From: an uncultured Chryseobacterium sp.
Lineage (GTDB): Bacteria > Bacteroidota > Bacteroidia > Flavobacteriales > Weeksellaceae
Direction of reading: 5' to 3'
DNA length: 64,000 nt
Assembly (NCBI GenBank): GCA_913776245.1
Contig: CAJYLO010000010.1
Location: 1 to 64,000 of the forward strand
Below are positions 43,617 through 51,076 of the stretch, in pieces (within the stretch, counting starts at the first letter, position 1; every line of letters begins with the position of its first letter). The notes beneath the pieces are model-generated. The model saw nothing but the letters and a program-made list of their open reading frames with translations. It did no database searches and was not told the DNA's origin. A program made the translations under genes and the position numbers.

Positions 43617-43685
43617 TTCGACTCCGCTCAGTGTGACATCTCTAATACTAAATTAAAAAAAACTGTCAGTCTGAGCGGAGTCGAA
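43617..43685. repeat. Large inverted repeat CTTCGACTCCGCTCAG type
   Basis: TTCGACTCCGCTCAG (43617-43631) is exactly inverted at 43671-43685, and TGACA/TGTCA extends the stem inward. The loop is about 25 nt. The words (CGCTC, TGACA) recall the termini of the GIY-YIG element at 5158-5600, though not at the level of an alignable copy. It may terminate transcription from the second lactonase gene. Confidence 0.7.
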
Positions 43686-43754
43686 AACTTATCATTATGA
43701 GTATCTCTTTTTTTAATTCTATAATTTAGAATATAATTATCTTATCTTTACAGA

Positions 43755-44525
43755 ATGGACGTCAGAGCAAAAAAACACCTTGGTCAGCACTTTCTTACAG
43801 ACCAGAACATCGCACGGAATATTGTAGATTCTCTGTCTTTTGAAGGCTACAAAAAAGTATTGGAAGTTGGTCCAGGAATGGGCGTCCTTACCAAGTTTTT
43901 GCTGCAAAAAGAAGCAGATATCTATGTGGCGGAAATTGACCAGGAATCTATCGTCTACCTCAAAAAGCATTATCCGAAACTTGAGGAACAACACTTTGTA
44001 GGCGATTTTCTGAAAATCAATATTCCGGAATTTTTTGGCGAAGAATTGGCTGTGATCGGGAATTTTCCTTATAATATCTCTTCACAGATTTTATTCAAGA
44101 TTATTGATAATTTTTCCTTTGTTCCGGAAATGAGCGGTATGTTCCAGAAAGAAGTGGCTGAAAGAACTGCTGCAAAACCAAGAACAAAAGATTACGGTAT
44201 TTTGTCGGTGCTGGTTCAGGCTTATTATGATGTCGATTATCTTTTTACGGTTCACGAAAATGTGTTTAATCCGCCACCAAAAGTGAAATCCGGTGTCATC
44301 CGAATGAGCCGGAATCTGAAACCCGGATTAGATGGAAATGAAGTTCTGTTCAAACAGATTGTAAAAGCCGGTTTCGGACAAAGACGTAAAAAAATGAGCA
44401 ATGCCCTGAAAGTTCTCGGTATTCCTGAAAATATGAAATCTCATCCTTTCCTCGATATCCGTGCAGAAGAATTATCTGTTGCAGATTTTATTGCGTTTAC
44501 GAATGAGTGGAAGTCGGGTCTGTGA
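43755..44525 (+). CDS. rsmA: 16S rRNA dimethyladenosine transferase
   Basis: The 256-residue methyltransferase dimethylates two adjacent adenines near the 3' end of 16S rRNA. The N-terminal KKHLGQHFLTDQNIARNIVD, the SAM motif VLEVGPGMGVLTKFLL and the catalytic NFPYNISSQILFKI are intact. The stop codon TGA at 44523-44525 is the first part of an 8-bp repeat array, so the array abuts the gene end. Confidence 0.96.
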   Translation: MDVRAKKHLGQHFLTDQNIARNIVDSLSFEGYKKVLEVGPGMGVLTKFLLQKEADIYVAEIDQESIVYLKKHYPKLEEQHFVGDFLKINIPEFFGEELAVIGNFPYNISSQILFKIIDNFSFVPEMSGMFQKEVAERTAAKPRTKDYGILSVLVQAYYDVDYLFTVHENVFNPPPKVKSGVIRMSRNLKPGLDGNEVLFKQIVKAGFGQRRKKMSNALKVLGIPENMKSHPFLDIRAEELSVADFIAFTNEWKSGL

Positions 44526-44563
44526 GTTTGAGAGTTTGAGAGTTTGAGAGTTTGAGAGTTTGA
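44524..44563 (+). repeat. GAGTTTGA octamer array, five perfect copies
   Basis: GAGTTTGA repeats five times without a mismatch starting inside the rsmA stop codon, then decays to GGGTTTAT. The unit is 8 bp, so change in copy number would not disturb rsmA unless it affected the first copy. Confidence 0.92.
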
Positions 44564-44694
44564 GGGTTTATCTGAAAACTAAATCATAAACACAATCTTG
44601 TTGTTCCGTAGAATTCTAAACTTCGCTGCCGGGATTACTACAGTAGGATAAACCTGTTTTTTTGAACAATGTTTTACCAAAAGACCAATCCAAT

Positions 44695-44780
44695 AGCCCC
44701 GATTGCAGTGGAAATCCTTTTTCTTTTCTTTCGCATAAGGAAAAGAAAAAGATTGGAACGGAAAGCGGGATAAAGCTCCT
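44695..44780 (-). repeat. Dispersed repeat with variable palindromic core, copy 2
   Basis: CTTTTTCTTTTC (44717-44728) and GAAAAGAAAAAG (44740-44751) form a perfect 12-bp core stem. Its flanks, read on the minus strand, match those of the copy at 12296-12385, whereas the core sequences differ. Similar flanks with different cores suggest an old repeat family under selection for the hairpin rather than its sequence. Confidence 0.65.
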
Positions 44781-44801
44781 GAAAATTTGTTATAAAATCC
44801 G

Positions 44802-44809
44802 TATTTTTG
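44802..44809 (+). promoter_or_regulatory. -7 box (TATTTTTG) 4 bp before the idi ATG
   Basis: TATTTTTG fits TAnnTTTG exactly. The idi ATG begins at 44814, so transcription probably starts at or within a base or two of the start codon. I see no -33 TTTG at 19 bp. Confidence 0.5.
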
Positions 44810-44813
44810 TGGT

Positions 44814-45323
44814 ATGGAAAAAGTGGTATTAGTGAATCCTCAGGATGAGGTTTTGGGACAGATGGAAAAATTGCAGGCCCATAAAAACGGACTTTTGCAT
44901 CGTGCGTTTTCTGTCTTTTTGTTCAATGAAAAAGGAGAAATGCTTTTGCAAAAGCGTGCCACCGAAAAATATCACTCGCCGGACCAGTGGACTAATGCCT
45001 GCTGCTCGCACCCGAGAATCGATGAATCTTATCTTGACGCAGCAAAAAGACGCATCAAAGAGGAGCTGGGAATTGACTGTGAGCTGACGGAAAAATTTCA
45101 TTTTATTTACAAAGCCGATGTAGGCGAAGGACTGTGGGAACACGAACTGGATTATGTTTTCACCGGAAATTTTGAGGGTAAATTCGACCTGAATCCTGAT
45201 GAGGTTTCCGAAGTGAGATATGTTTCGGTTGCAGATCTGCAAAAAGAAATTTCTGAAAATCCTGAGCATTTTACCGAGTGGTTTAAAATTATTTGGGCTG
45301 AATATCGCAATCAACTTAATTAA
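44814..45323 (+). CDS. idi: Isopentenyl-diphosphate delta-isomerase, type 1
   Basis: The 169-residue Nudix-fold enzyme interconverts IPP and DMAPP. The conserved HRAFSVFLFNEKGEMLLQKRA, the Cys motif NACCSHPR with the active-site Cys, and the Nudix segment AKRRIKEELGI are intact. The metal-binding Glu residues sit in WEHELDYVF. The start is the ATG at 44814, directly after a promoter box, so the message may be leaderless. Confidence 0.95.
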   Translation: MEKVVLVNPQDEVLGQMEKLQAHKNGLLHRAFSVFLFNEKGEMLLQKRATEKYHSPDQWTNACCSHPRIDESYLDAAKRRIKEELGIDCELTEKFHFIYKADVGEGLWEHELDYVFTGNFEGKFDLNPDEVSEVRYVSVADLQKEISENPEHFTEWFKIIWAEYRNQLN

Positions 45324-45462
45324 AACCACAAAAGACAAAAGAGTTTTGCCTTTCTTTAACTTTCGAGAAATCCCATTTATTTTAAATCTTTTTTGACAAT
45401 TAAATGCTTATAAGAGTTCAATCCGAAAATATTCCTTAATTTTATTACTAAATCTTACTTTT

Positions 45463-46116
45463 ATGAAAGCTTTGGTAATTGGCGCAACGGGCGCTACCGG
45501 AAATGATCTTGTCAATCAGCTTTGCCTGGATAATGATTTTGATGCTGTCGAAATTTTTGTAAGGCGGCGTTCCGATTTTCATCACGAAAAAGTCAAAGCG
45601 CATATTATTGATTTTGACCGCCCGGAAGAATGGAGCCATCTTGTGAAAGGTGATGTTGCATTTTCCTGTCTTGGAACCACTTTAAAATCTGCCGGAAGTA
45701 AACATAACCAGTGGAAAATTGATTATGACTACCAATACCAGTTTGCAAAAGCGGCAAAGGAAAACTTAGTGGAAGATTATATTTTAGTCTCCGCTTATGG
45801 AGCAAATCCCAGATCCAAACTATTCTATTCCCGAATGAAAGGCGATCTGGAAGAAGCCGTAAAACATCTGAATTTTGAAAAAACAACCATTTTCAAACCC
45901 GGTATGCTGGAGAGAAAAGACACCGACAGAAATGGTGAAGTATTGGGATTGAAAATCATCAAATTCTTCAATAAAATCGGGCTTTTCAAAAGTCAGCGGC
46001 CTTTGCCAACATCTGTTCTGGCTGAAGCGATGATCAATGCATCGAAGATAAAATCCAAAGGCTTTTCAGAAATCAAACTTCACAGTATTTTTAGCTTTGC
46101 AGATAAAACAACATAA
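45463..46116 (+). CDS. NAD(P)-binding atypical SDR (HTATIP2/YwnB-like)
   Basis: The 217-residue protein starts MKALVIGATGATGNDLVNQL, an NAD(P)-binding Rossmann motif. It has the atypical-SDR segment DVAFSCLGTTLKSAGS and VSAYGANPRSKLFYSRMKGDLEEA, where a YxxxK-type pair is replaced by YSRMK. Relatives are oxidoreductases or NADP sensors of uncertain role. It stands alone before a terminator. Confidence 0.84.
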   Translation: MKALVIGATGATGNDLVNQLCLDNDFDAVEIFVRRRSDFHHEKVKAHIIDFDRPEEWSHLVKGDVAFSCLGTTLKSAGSKHNQWKIDYDYQYQFAKAAKENLVEDYILVSAYGANPRSKLFYSRMKGDLEEAVKHLNFEKTTIFKPGMLERKDTDRNGEVLGLKIIKFFNKIGLFKSQRPLPTSVLAEAMINASKIKSKGFSEIKLHSIFSFADKTT

Positions 46117-46117
46117 A

Positions 46118-46150
46118 AAAAACCAATCTTGAGTGATTGGATTGGTTTTT
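46118..46150. terminator. Bidirectional terminator
   Basis: AAAAACCAATC (46118-46128) pairs with GATTGGTTTTT (46140-46150). A nested CCAATC/GATTGG alternative exists. It lies between the SDR gene and galE. Confidence 0.8.
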
Positions 46151-46154
46151 TAAG

Positions 46155-46232
46155 CGCAAAGTTCGCAAAGATTTTTTTTCAATTCGATTGTTTTTAAATT
46201 CGCAAAGGCGTAAAACTTAGCAAAGATTGAAA
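46155..46232. repeat. CGCAAAG-family dispersed repeat
   Basis: CGCAAAGTTCGCAAAG then, after a T-run, TTCGCAAAGGCGTAAAACTT and AGCAAAGA. The copy at 15877-15970 aligns with it over about 80 bp, including the 18-bp word CGTAAAACTTAGCAAAGA. Confidence 0.7.
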
Positions 46233-46238
46233 AAGAAA

Positions 46239-47258
46239 TTAATTATTTCTGTCTTTAAGATATTTCTGCCATTCCCAAGTGGTTTTAAGCGCTTCTTCCA
46301 GAGTCGTTTCCGACTTCCAGTTCAGCTCTTTTTCGGCTTTATCGGCATTAGCATAAGCAATGGTAATATCACCTTCTCTTCTTGGGCAGATCTGGTAAGG
46401 AACTTCTACATTATTTGCTAATTCAAAAGCCTTAACCACTTCCAGAACAGATGAGCCTTTGCCAGTTCCTAAGTTGTAAATATCCAAAACCGTTTCTTCT
46501 TCGGAATGCATCAGCTTTTGCAAAGCAGCAACGTGCGCTTTGGCAAGATCTACAACATAGATATAATCACGAATAGCGGTTCCATCTGCCGTTGGATAAT
46601 CATCTCCCCAAATGCTCAATTTTTCTCTGATTCCCGCAGCGGTTTGCGTAACATAGGGAACAAGATTATTCGGAATTCCTGCCGGCAATTCTCCTAACAA
46701 AGCGGTCGGATGTGCACCAATAGGGTTAAAATAACGCAACAAGGTAACTCTTTTATTATAAGCTCTGGAAAAATCCTTCAGAATATCTTCGCCCATTTGT
46801 TTGGTTTTTCCGTAGGAAGATTCGGCTTCTTTAAGCGGTGTATTTTCGTCAATAGGCATTTGGTCCGCCTGTCCATAAACCGTACAGGAGGAACTGAAAA
46901 TGAAGTTGGAAATATTTCTCTCTTTAAACTCCTGGAGAACATTTATTAAAGAATATAGATTATTTTCATAATAATCCAAAGGCTTAACCATACTCTCGCC
47001 TACTGCTTTAGAAGCCGCAAAATTGATGCAACCTTGGATGTTATGCGCATCAAAGACTTGGCTTAATAATTCTTTTCTCCTCAGATCAAAAGGATAAAAT
47101 ATTGGCCGTTTACCTGTAATTTCCTCAATATTATCCAGAATAAATTTTTCCGAATTGGATAGGTCATCCACGATGATGACATCAAAATTATGATTAATAA
47201 GCTCTACAACCGTGTGTGAGCCAATATAGCCGAGACCGCCTGTTACGAGTATGGACAT
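46239..47258 (-). CDS. galE: UDP-glucose 4-epimerase
   Basis: The 339-residue SDR epimerase has the NAD-binding MSILVTGGLGYIGSHTVVEL, the catalytic SSYGKTKQMGEDIL (Tyr-xxx-Lys) and the C-terminal sugar-binding region. It interconverts UDP-glucose and UDP-galactose. Its nearest neighbours are a small membrane protein and a DegT aminotransferase, which suggests a role in surface polysaccharide as well as galactose metabolism. Confidence 0.92.
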   Translation of the reverse strand: MSILVTGGLGYIGSHTVVELINHNFDVIIVDDLSNSEKFILDNIEEITGKRPIFYPFDLRRKELLSQVFDAHNIQGCINFAASKAVGESMVKPLDYYENNLYSLINVLQEFKERNISNFIFSSSCTVYGQADQMPIDENTPLKEAESSYGKTKQMGEDILKDFSRAYNKRVTLLRYFNPIGAHPTALLGELPAGIPNNLVPYVTQTAAGIREKLSIWGDDYPTADGTAIRDYIYVVDLAKAHVAALQKLMHSEEETVLDIYNLGTGKGSSVLEVVKAFELANNVEVPYQICPRREGDITIAYANADKAEKELNWKSETTLEEALKTTWEWQKYLKDRNN

Positions 47259-47292
47259 ATTTTTATGGTTATGAATAATGATTTAAATGATA

Positions 47293-47694
47293 TTATTGTT
47301 TTCCAATATCTTCAAGTTCGTTAAAATTATAGTCGTCCCATTTGTATCGAAATACCAGTATAATCAAAAAACCGATAAATCCAATTGCATAAAATAAAAA
47401 ATCCGGAATAGTATTTCTCCAAACAATTTTTTTGATAAAAGTCATTATAGCTAATATGCTTAAATTTGTTATCAAATGGATCTTTAATAATAATATTGAA
47501 ATTCTATACTTTTCTAACATTGATATTAATAATATTGTACTAAATATTGCATTTAATACAATATAGAAATATGCTACTGAAAAGAAGTTATTGATTGAAA
47601 ATATTGAAGCTGCCGAAAAAAAGCTAACGGAAAAGAAATATACAATAATAAAAAAAATATAAACTAATTTTACTGTAAATAACTTCTTTCCCAT
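47293..47694 (-). CDS. Small four-helix membrane protein
   Basis: The 133-residue product is mostly hydrophobic with four predicted helices (for example YIFFIIVYFFSVSFFSAASIF and DFLFYAIGFIGFLIILVF). Its ATG directly follows the DegT stop, so the two are co-translated. I do not recognise a family. It may be an undecaprenyl-lipid or polysaccharide-related membrane protein, but this is only suggested by the neighbours. Confidence 0.72.
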   Translation of the reverse strand: MGKKLFTVKLVYIFFIIVYFFSVSFFSAASIFSINNFFSVAYFYIVLNAIFSTILLISMLEKYRISILLLKIHLITNLSILAIMTFIKKIVWRNTIPDFLFYAIGFIGFLIILVFRYKWDDYNFNELEDIGKQ

Positions 47695-48822
47695 CTATTT
47701 ATCAAAAAACTCCAAAACAGAATCCGTAATATATTTCAGTTGTTCTTCATCCAGCTCGGTGTGCATTGGTAAAGAGATAACCTGATCCAGCAGTTTATCA
47801 GTATTCACAAAATCCGCAGGATCGCTTTCCTGATAATAGGCTTTTTGTTTTCTGAGCGCAACTGGGTAATAAATCATTGCCGGGATTTCTTTTTCTGCTA
47901 AAAACTGTTGGAGCTCATTGCGTCTTCCGTTGATAATTCTCAATGTATATTGATGAAAAACATGTGTTGAATTTTCTGCCCGCTTTGGGGTAAGAATGTG
48001 CGGATGATTGGCAAAGGCATCATCATAAAAATCTGCGGCTTTTTTTCTGGCTTCATTATAGGCATCCAGATTTGGTAATTTTTTCCTCAAAATTGCAGCC
48101 TGCACACTATCCAGTCTTGAATTAACACCTACCTCATCGTGATAATAACGCTCATACATCCCATGATTTACGATTCCTCTAAGCCTGTGAGCCAGTTCAT
48201 CATCATTGGTAAAAATAGCGCCACCGTCTCCATAACATCCCAGATTTTTGGATGGAAAAAATGATGTCGTTCCGATAGTTCCCATTGTACCAGATTTTTT
48301 TGAAGTCCCATCAGAGAAAATAAAGTCTGCACCTATGGCCTGTGCATTATCTTCAACCACATAGAGATTATGCTCTTTGGCAATTTTAAGAATTTCTTCC
48401 ATATTACCACACTGTCCGAAAAGATGAACAGGAATGATCGCTTTCGTTCTTGGTGTGATTGCTTTTTTTACCGCTTCCGTATCAATTGTAAACGTATCAT
48501 AATCTACATCTACCAGTACAGATTTCAGCTTAAGGAGATGAATAACCTCCACGGTTGCTGCGAATGTAAAATCTGCTGTAATCACTTCATCACCTTCTTT
48601 GAGATCAAGAGCCATAAGCGCAATCTGCAAGGCATCAGTACCATTGGCACAAGGAATAACGTGTTTCACATCCAGGTAATTTTCCAGATCGGTCTGGAAC
48701 GATTTAACTTCCGGACCATTAATAAAAGCTGCCGAATCCATTACATTCAGTACCGCATTATCAACTTCACTTTTTATTTTATAATATTGGCTTTGCAGGT
48801 CAACCATCTGGATCTTTTTCAT
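47695..48822 (-). CDS. DegT/DnrJ/EryC1/StrS-family sugar aminotransferase
   Basis: The 375-residue PLP enzyme has the cofactor region CANGTDALQIALMAL, the Asp-containing VVEDNAQAIGAD and the Schiff-base Lys in FFPSKNLGCYGDGGA. Such enzymes aminate nucleotide-linked keto-sugars for O-antigen or capsule precursors. It precedes the small membrane gene and galE in one leftward unit. The keto-sugar is not predictable from sequence. Confidence 0.93.
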   Translation of the reverse strand: MKKIQMVDLQSQYYKIKSEVDNAVLNVMDSAAFINGPEVKSFQTDLENYLDVKHVIPCANGTDALQIALMALDLKEGDEVITADFTFAATVEVIHLLKLKSVLVDVDYDTFTIDTEAVKKAITPRTKAIIPVHLFGQCGNMEEILKIAKEHNLYVVEDNAQAIGADFIFSDGTSKKSGTMGTIGTTSFFPSKNLGCYGDGGAIFTNDDELAHRLRGIVNHGMYERYYHDEVGVNSRLDSVQAAILRKKLPNLDAYNEARKKAADFYDDAFANHPHILTPKRAENSTHVFHQYTLRIINGRRNELQQFLAEKEIPAMIYYPVALRKQKAYYQESDPADFVNTDKLLDQVISLPMHTELDEEQLKYITDSVLEFFDK

Positions 48823-48950
48823 AAAGGAAATATTTTATTTATTGATTACAATTACAAATTCATCAATATTACTTAATGTTTTTATAAGCAAGAAATTTAT
48901 TTTGTAAATTTACATTTATTTATTTGTTTAAAAAATCAAATCAAGGAAAC

Positions 48951-50549
48951 GTGAAGAAAATTTTTACAATTTTATCGGTGGGAATCTCATTGTTTTCCGC
49001 TGCTCAGACCGAATTGGTCTTTGTTTTTTTCAAGGATAAGCCCAATAAAGCGGCTTTCTATAACAATCCTCTGTCTGAGCTTACACAAAAATCCCTTGAC
49101 AGAAGAACCAATCTCGGAATACCACTTACCGACCAGGATGCGCCTATAGAAACAAGCTATGTACAGAATGTAAAAAACCTTGGTTTTACTGTAACCGACT
49201 ATTCCAAATGGCTGAATGGTGTAGCCGTGAATGCAACAAAATCCCAAATCACCCAACTCTCACAGCAAAATTATGTAGACCACGTGGAAAGTTTCGTAAG
49301 AAACCCCGCGGGTGGCAAAAGCAGCGAAAAAATGGAAAAATTCCGAGAATTCAGCAGCAGAGAGGCATTAACGACATATAACTATGGCGGCGGTCTCAAT
49401 CAGATCAATCAGATCAATGTCAGGGCTTTGCATGTAGCGGGTTACACAGGAACCGGAATGACCATTGCAGTTATAGACACTGGATTTCCCTCAGTAGATA
49501 CAGGTACAGCTTTCAAAAGAATGCGTGATAATGGAAAAATCAAAGGCGGTTATAATTTTATTAATAAAACCACAGACATCTACAATACCAATCTTAACGG
49601 ACACGGGGCGATCTGCCTGGGAGCAATTGGTGGCTATTTAGACGGTCAGTTCGTAGGAACAGCTCCGGACGCAGATTTCTATCTTTATGCTTCAGAAGAT
49701 GCAGCTGTAGAGATCCCTGAAGAACAACTATACTGGATAGAAGCAGCCGAAGAAGCCGACAGAAAAGGTGTAGATGTCATATCAACATCATTAGGTTATA
49801 CCACTTTTGATGACAGCAGATACAGCTATACCTATTCGGATATGAATGGTACCACTTCTTTTATTGCAAGAGGAGCACAGATTGCTACAGAAAAAGGTAT
49901 TTTTGTAACCTTTGCAGCAGGTAATGATGGCAGCAGCAGCTGGCATTATATCTCTACACCGGCCGATAATACAAAAGTCTTTACAATTGGAGCTGTTACC
50001 TCTCAGGGAAGCAGTTCAACTTTTTCTTCATACGGTCCAAACGCTGCAGGTGCTGTAAAACCGGATGGTTCTGCAAGGGGAACCGATACTTATACCGTTT
50101 ACGGAAGCCAAGTGACCCAGGCAAGCGGAACATCTCTTGCCAATCCTGTAGCTGCAGGCGGTGCTGCCTGTCTTCTGCAGGCGCTTCCTAAAAATATTTC
50201 GCGGGAAGAAATCAGATCAAAACTGAGACAAAATGCATCACTATATCCTAATTATACCGGCCAGATGGGTTATGGAATTTTGAATTTCTATAAAACCTAC
50301 CAATCTTATCTTGGAGTTAATGATGTAAGCCAAAACCAGGTAAAAGTATTCCCAAATCCTGCAAAAGATTTTATCAGCATTACAACAGAAAAATCAATTG
50401 AATCAGTTGATATCTATGATATGTTGGGAAGGTTGATAAAAACAATCCATTCAGCAAAAATTAATATTTCAGAACTGGCTAAAGGTACTTACCTTCTAAA
50501 AGTGAAAACAAAATCCGGTAATCTCATAGAAAAATTCATTAAAGAATAA
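48951..50549 (+). CDS. Secreted subtilisin-like (S8) peptidase with T9SS tail
   Basis: From the GTG at 48951, preceded by an AAGGA-like ribosome site at 48943-48947, the product has about 532 residues with signal peptide MKKIFTILSVGISLFSAAQ. The S8 triad is Asp in TIAVIDTGFPSVDTG, His in LNGHGAICLGAIGG and Ser in SGTSLANPVAAGGAA. The HGT-type motif is altered to GHGAICLG, but the His is kept. The C-terminal 75 residues are a type IX secretion tail (VKVFPNPAKDFISI to KFIKE). It is likely surface-exposed or released. Confidence 0.91.
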   Translation: MKKIFTILSVGISLFSAAQTELVFVFFKDKPNKAAFYNNPLSELTQKSLDRRTNLGIPLTDQDAPIETSYVQNVKNLGFTVTDYSKWLNGVAVNATKSQITQLSQQNYVDHVESFVRNPAGGKSSEKMEKFREFSSREALTTYNYGGGLNQINQINVRALHVAGYTGTGMTIAVIDTGFPSVDTGTAFKRMRDNGKIKGGYNFINKTTDIYNTNLNGHGAICLGAIGGYLDGQFVGTAPDADFYLYASEDAAVEIPEEQLYWIEAAEEADRKGVDVISTSLGYTTFDDSRYSYTYSDMNGTTSFIARGAQIATEKGIFVTFAAGNDGSSSWHYISTPADNTKVFTIGAVTSQGSSSTFSSYGPNAAGAVKPDGSARGTDTYTVYGSQVTQASGTSLANPVAAGGAACLLQALPKNISREEIRSKLRQNASLYPNYTGQMGYGILNFYKTYQSYLGVNDVSQNQVKVFPNPAKDFISITTEKSIESVDIYDMLGRLIKTIHSAKINISELAKGTYLLKVKTKSGNLIEKFIKE

Positions 50550-50566
50550 TCTTTTAACCATAAAAA

Positions 50567-50607
50567 AAAATCAAACCGCTTCCAATTTCTGGAAGCAGTT
50601 TGATTTT
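50567..50607 (+). terminator. Rho-independent terminator
   Basis: AAAATCAAACCGCTTCC (50567-50583) pairs with GGAAGCAGTTTGATTTT (50591-50607) with one C-A mismatch and a 7-nt loop. It can serve both the peptidase gene and the convergent XRE gene. Confidence 0.85.
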
Positions 50608-50620
50608 ATAGCTATCATAA

Positions 50621-50914
50621 TTACTTCAGACTGTCTGGTATGGAAATACCATTACTTCTTAAATAATCTACCAGGTCATCAAATTTTTCTTTGTAGGTAC
50701 CAATACTGCATTGATGTGAAATGCTGCAGATGTCTGACGGGCTGACTTTCAAAATATTCGAAACCTTGGTTAAAGTATCAAGGTTTACCTTAACCTTCGA
50801 GTTTTCAATATCTGAATAAGCTTTTTGAGAAATCCCCATTTCATATGCCATATATTCCTGCGTTAGATCATTCTCTCTTCTTAGCTTTCTGATGTTTTCT
50901 CCGCACAGTCTCAT
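50621..50914 (-). CDS. XRE-family transcriptional regulator
   Basis: The 97-residue protein has an N-terminal helix-turn-helix (IRKLRRENDLTQEYMAYEMGISQKAYSDIENS, read in pieces as LTQEYMAYEMGI and SQKAYSDIE) and a short C-terminal tail with YKEKFDDLVDYLRSNG. It is divergent from ccoNO. Two dyad sequences lie in the shared 160-bp gap, so it may regulate its own gene and the oxidase. A GTG one codon upstream of the ATG at 50914 is also possible. Confidence 0.85.
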   Translation of the reverse strand: MRLCGENIRKLRRENDLTQEYMAYEMGISQKAYSDIENSKVKVNLDTLTKVSNILKVSPSDICSISHQCSIGTYKEKFDDLVDYLRSNGISIPDSLK

Positions 50915-50953
50915 CACTTAGGTTTTTAGTAGTTTTTGGTATATTTTAGAAGT

Positions 50954-50994
50954 ATATCTATTAGATATGCACAAAGTTACAAAATACCTTTGTG
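50954..50994. promoter_or_regulatory. Two dyads between the XRE regulator and ccoNO
   Basis: ATATCT-ATT-AGATAT (50954-50968) and CACAAAG-11 bp-CTTTGTG (50970-50994) lie side by side in the divergent promoter region. Either could be the site of the XRE protein or of another regulator such as an FNR/CRP-like one. I have no binding evidence. Confidence 0.45.
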
Positions 50995-51076
50995 AAAGTA
51001 TTAAAAAAACAGCAGTGATCTTTTATTATCATCAATTATATAAATGATAATAGAGATTAAGGCATCAAGTGTAGTT

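Larger units (their letters stand above)
44526..44813. other. 288-bp repeat-rich gap between rsmA and idi
   Basis: The gap holds the octamer array, then sequence with no recognised feature, then the dispersed palindromic repeat at 44695-44780 and the idi promoter box at 44802-44809. I see no gene or structured RNA beyond these. Confidence 0.6.

Noticed and set aside
44829-45338. 169-residue frame antisense to idi
   Set aside because: It is a shadow of the strongly recognisable Nudix enzyme on the plus strand and shows no motif of its own.
50970-50994. FNR box
   Set aside because: CACAAAG-11-CTTTGTG does not match TTGAT-N4-ATCAA; I list it only as an unassigned dyad.
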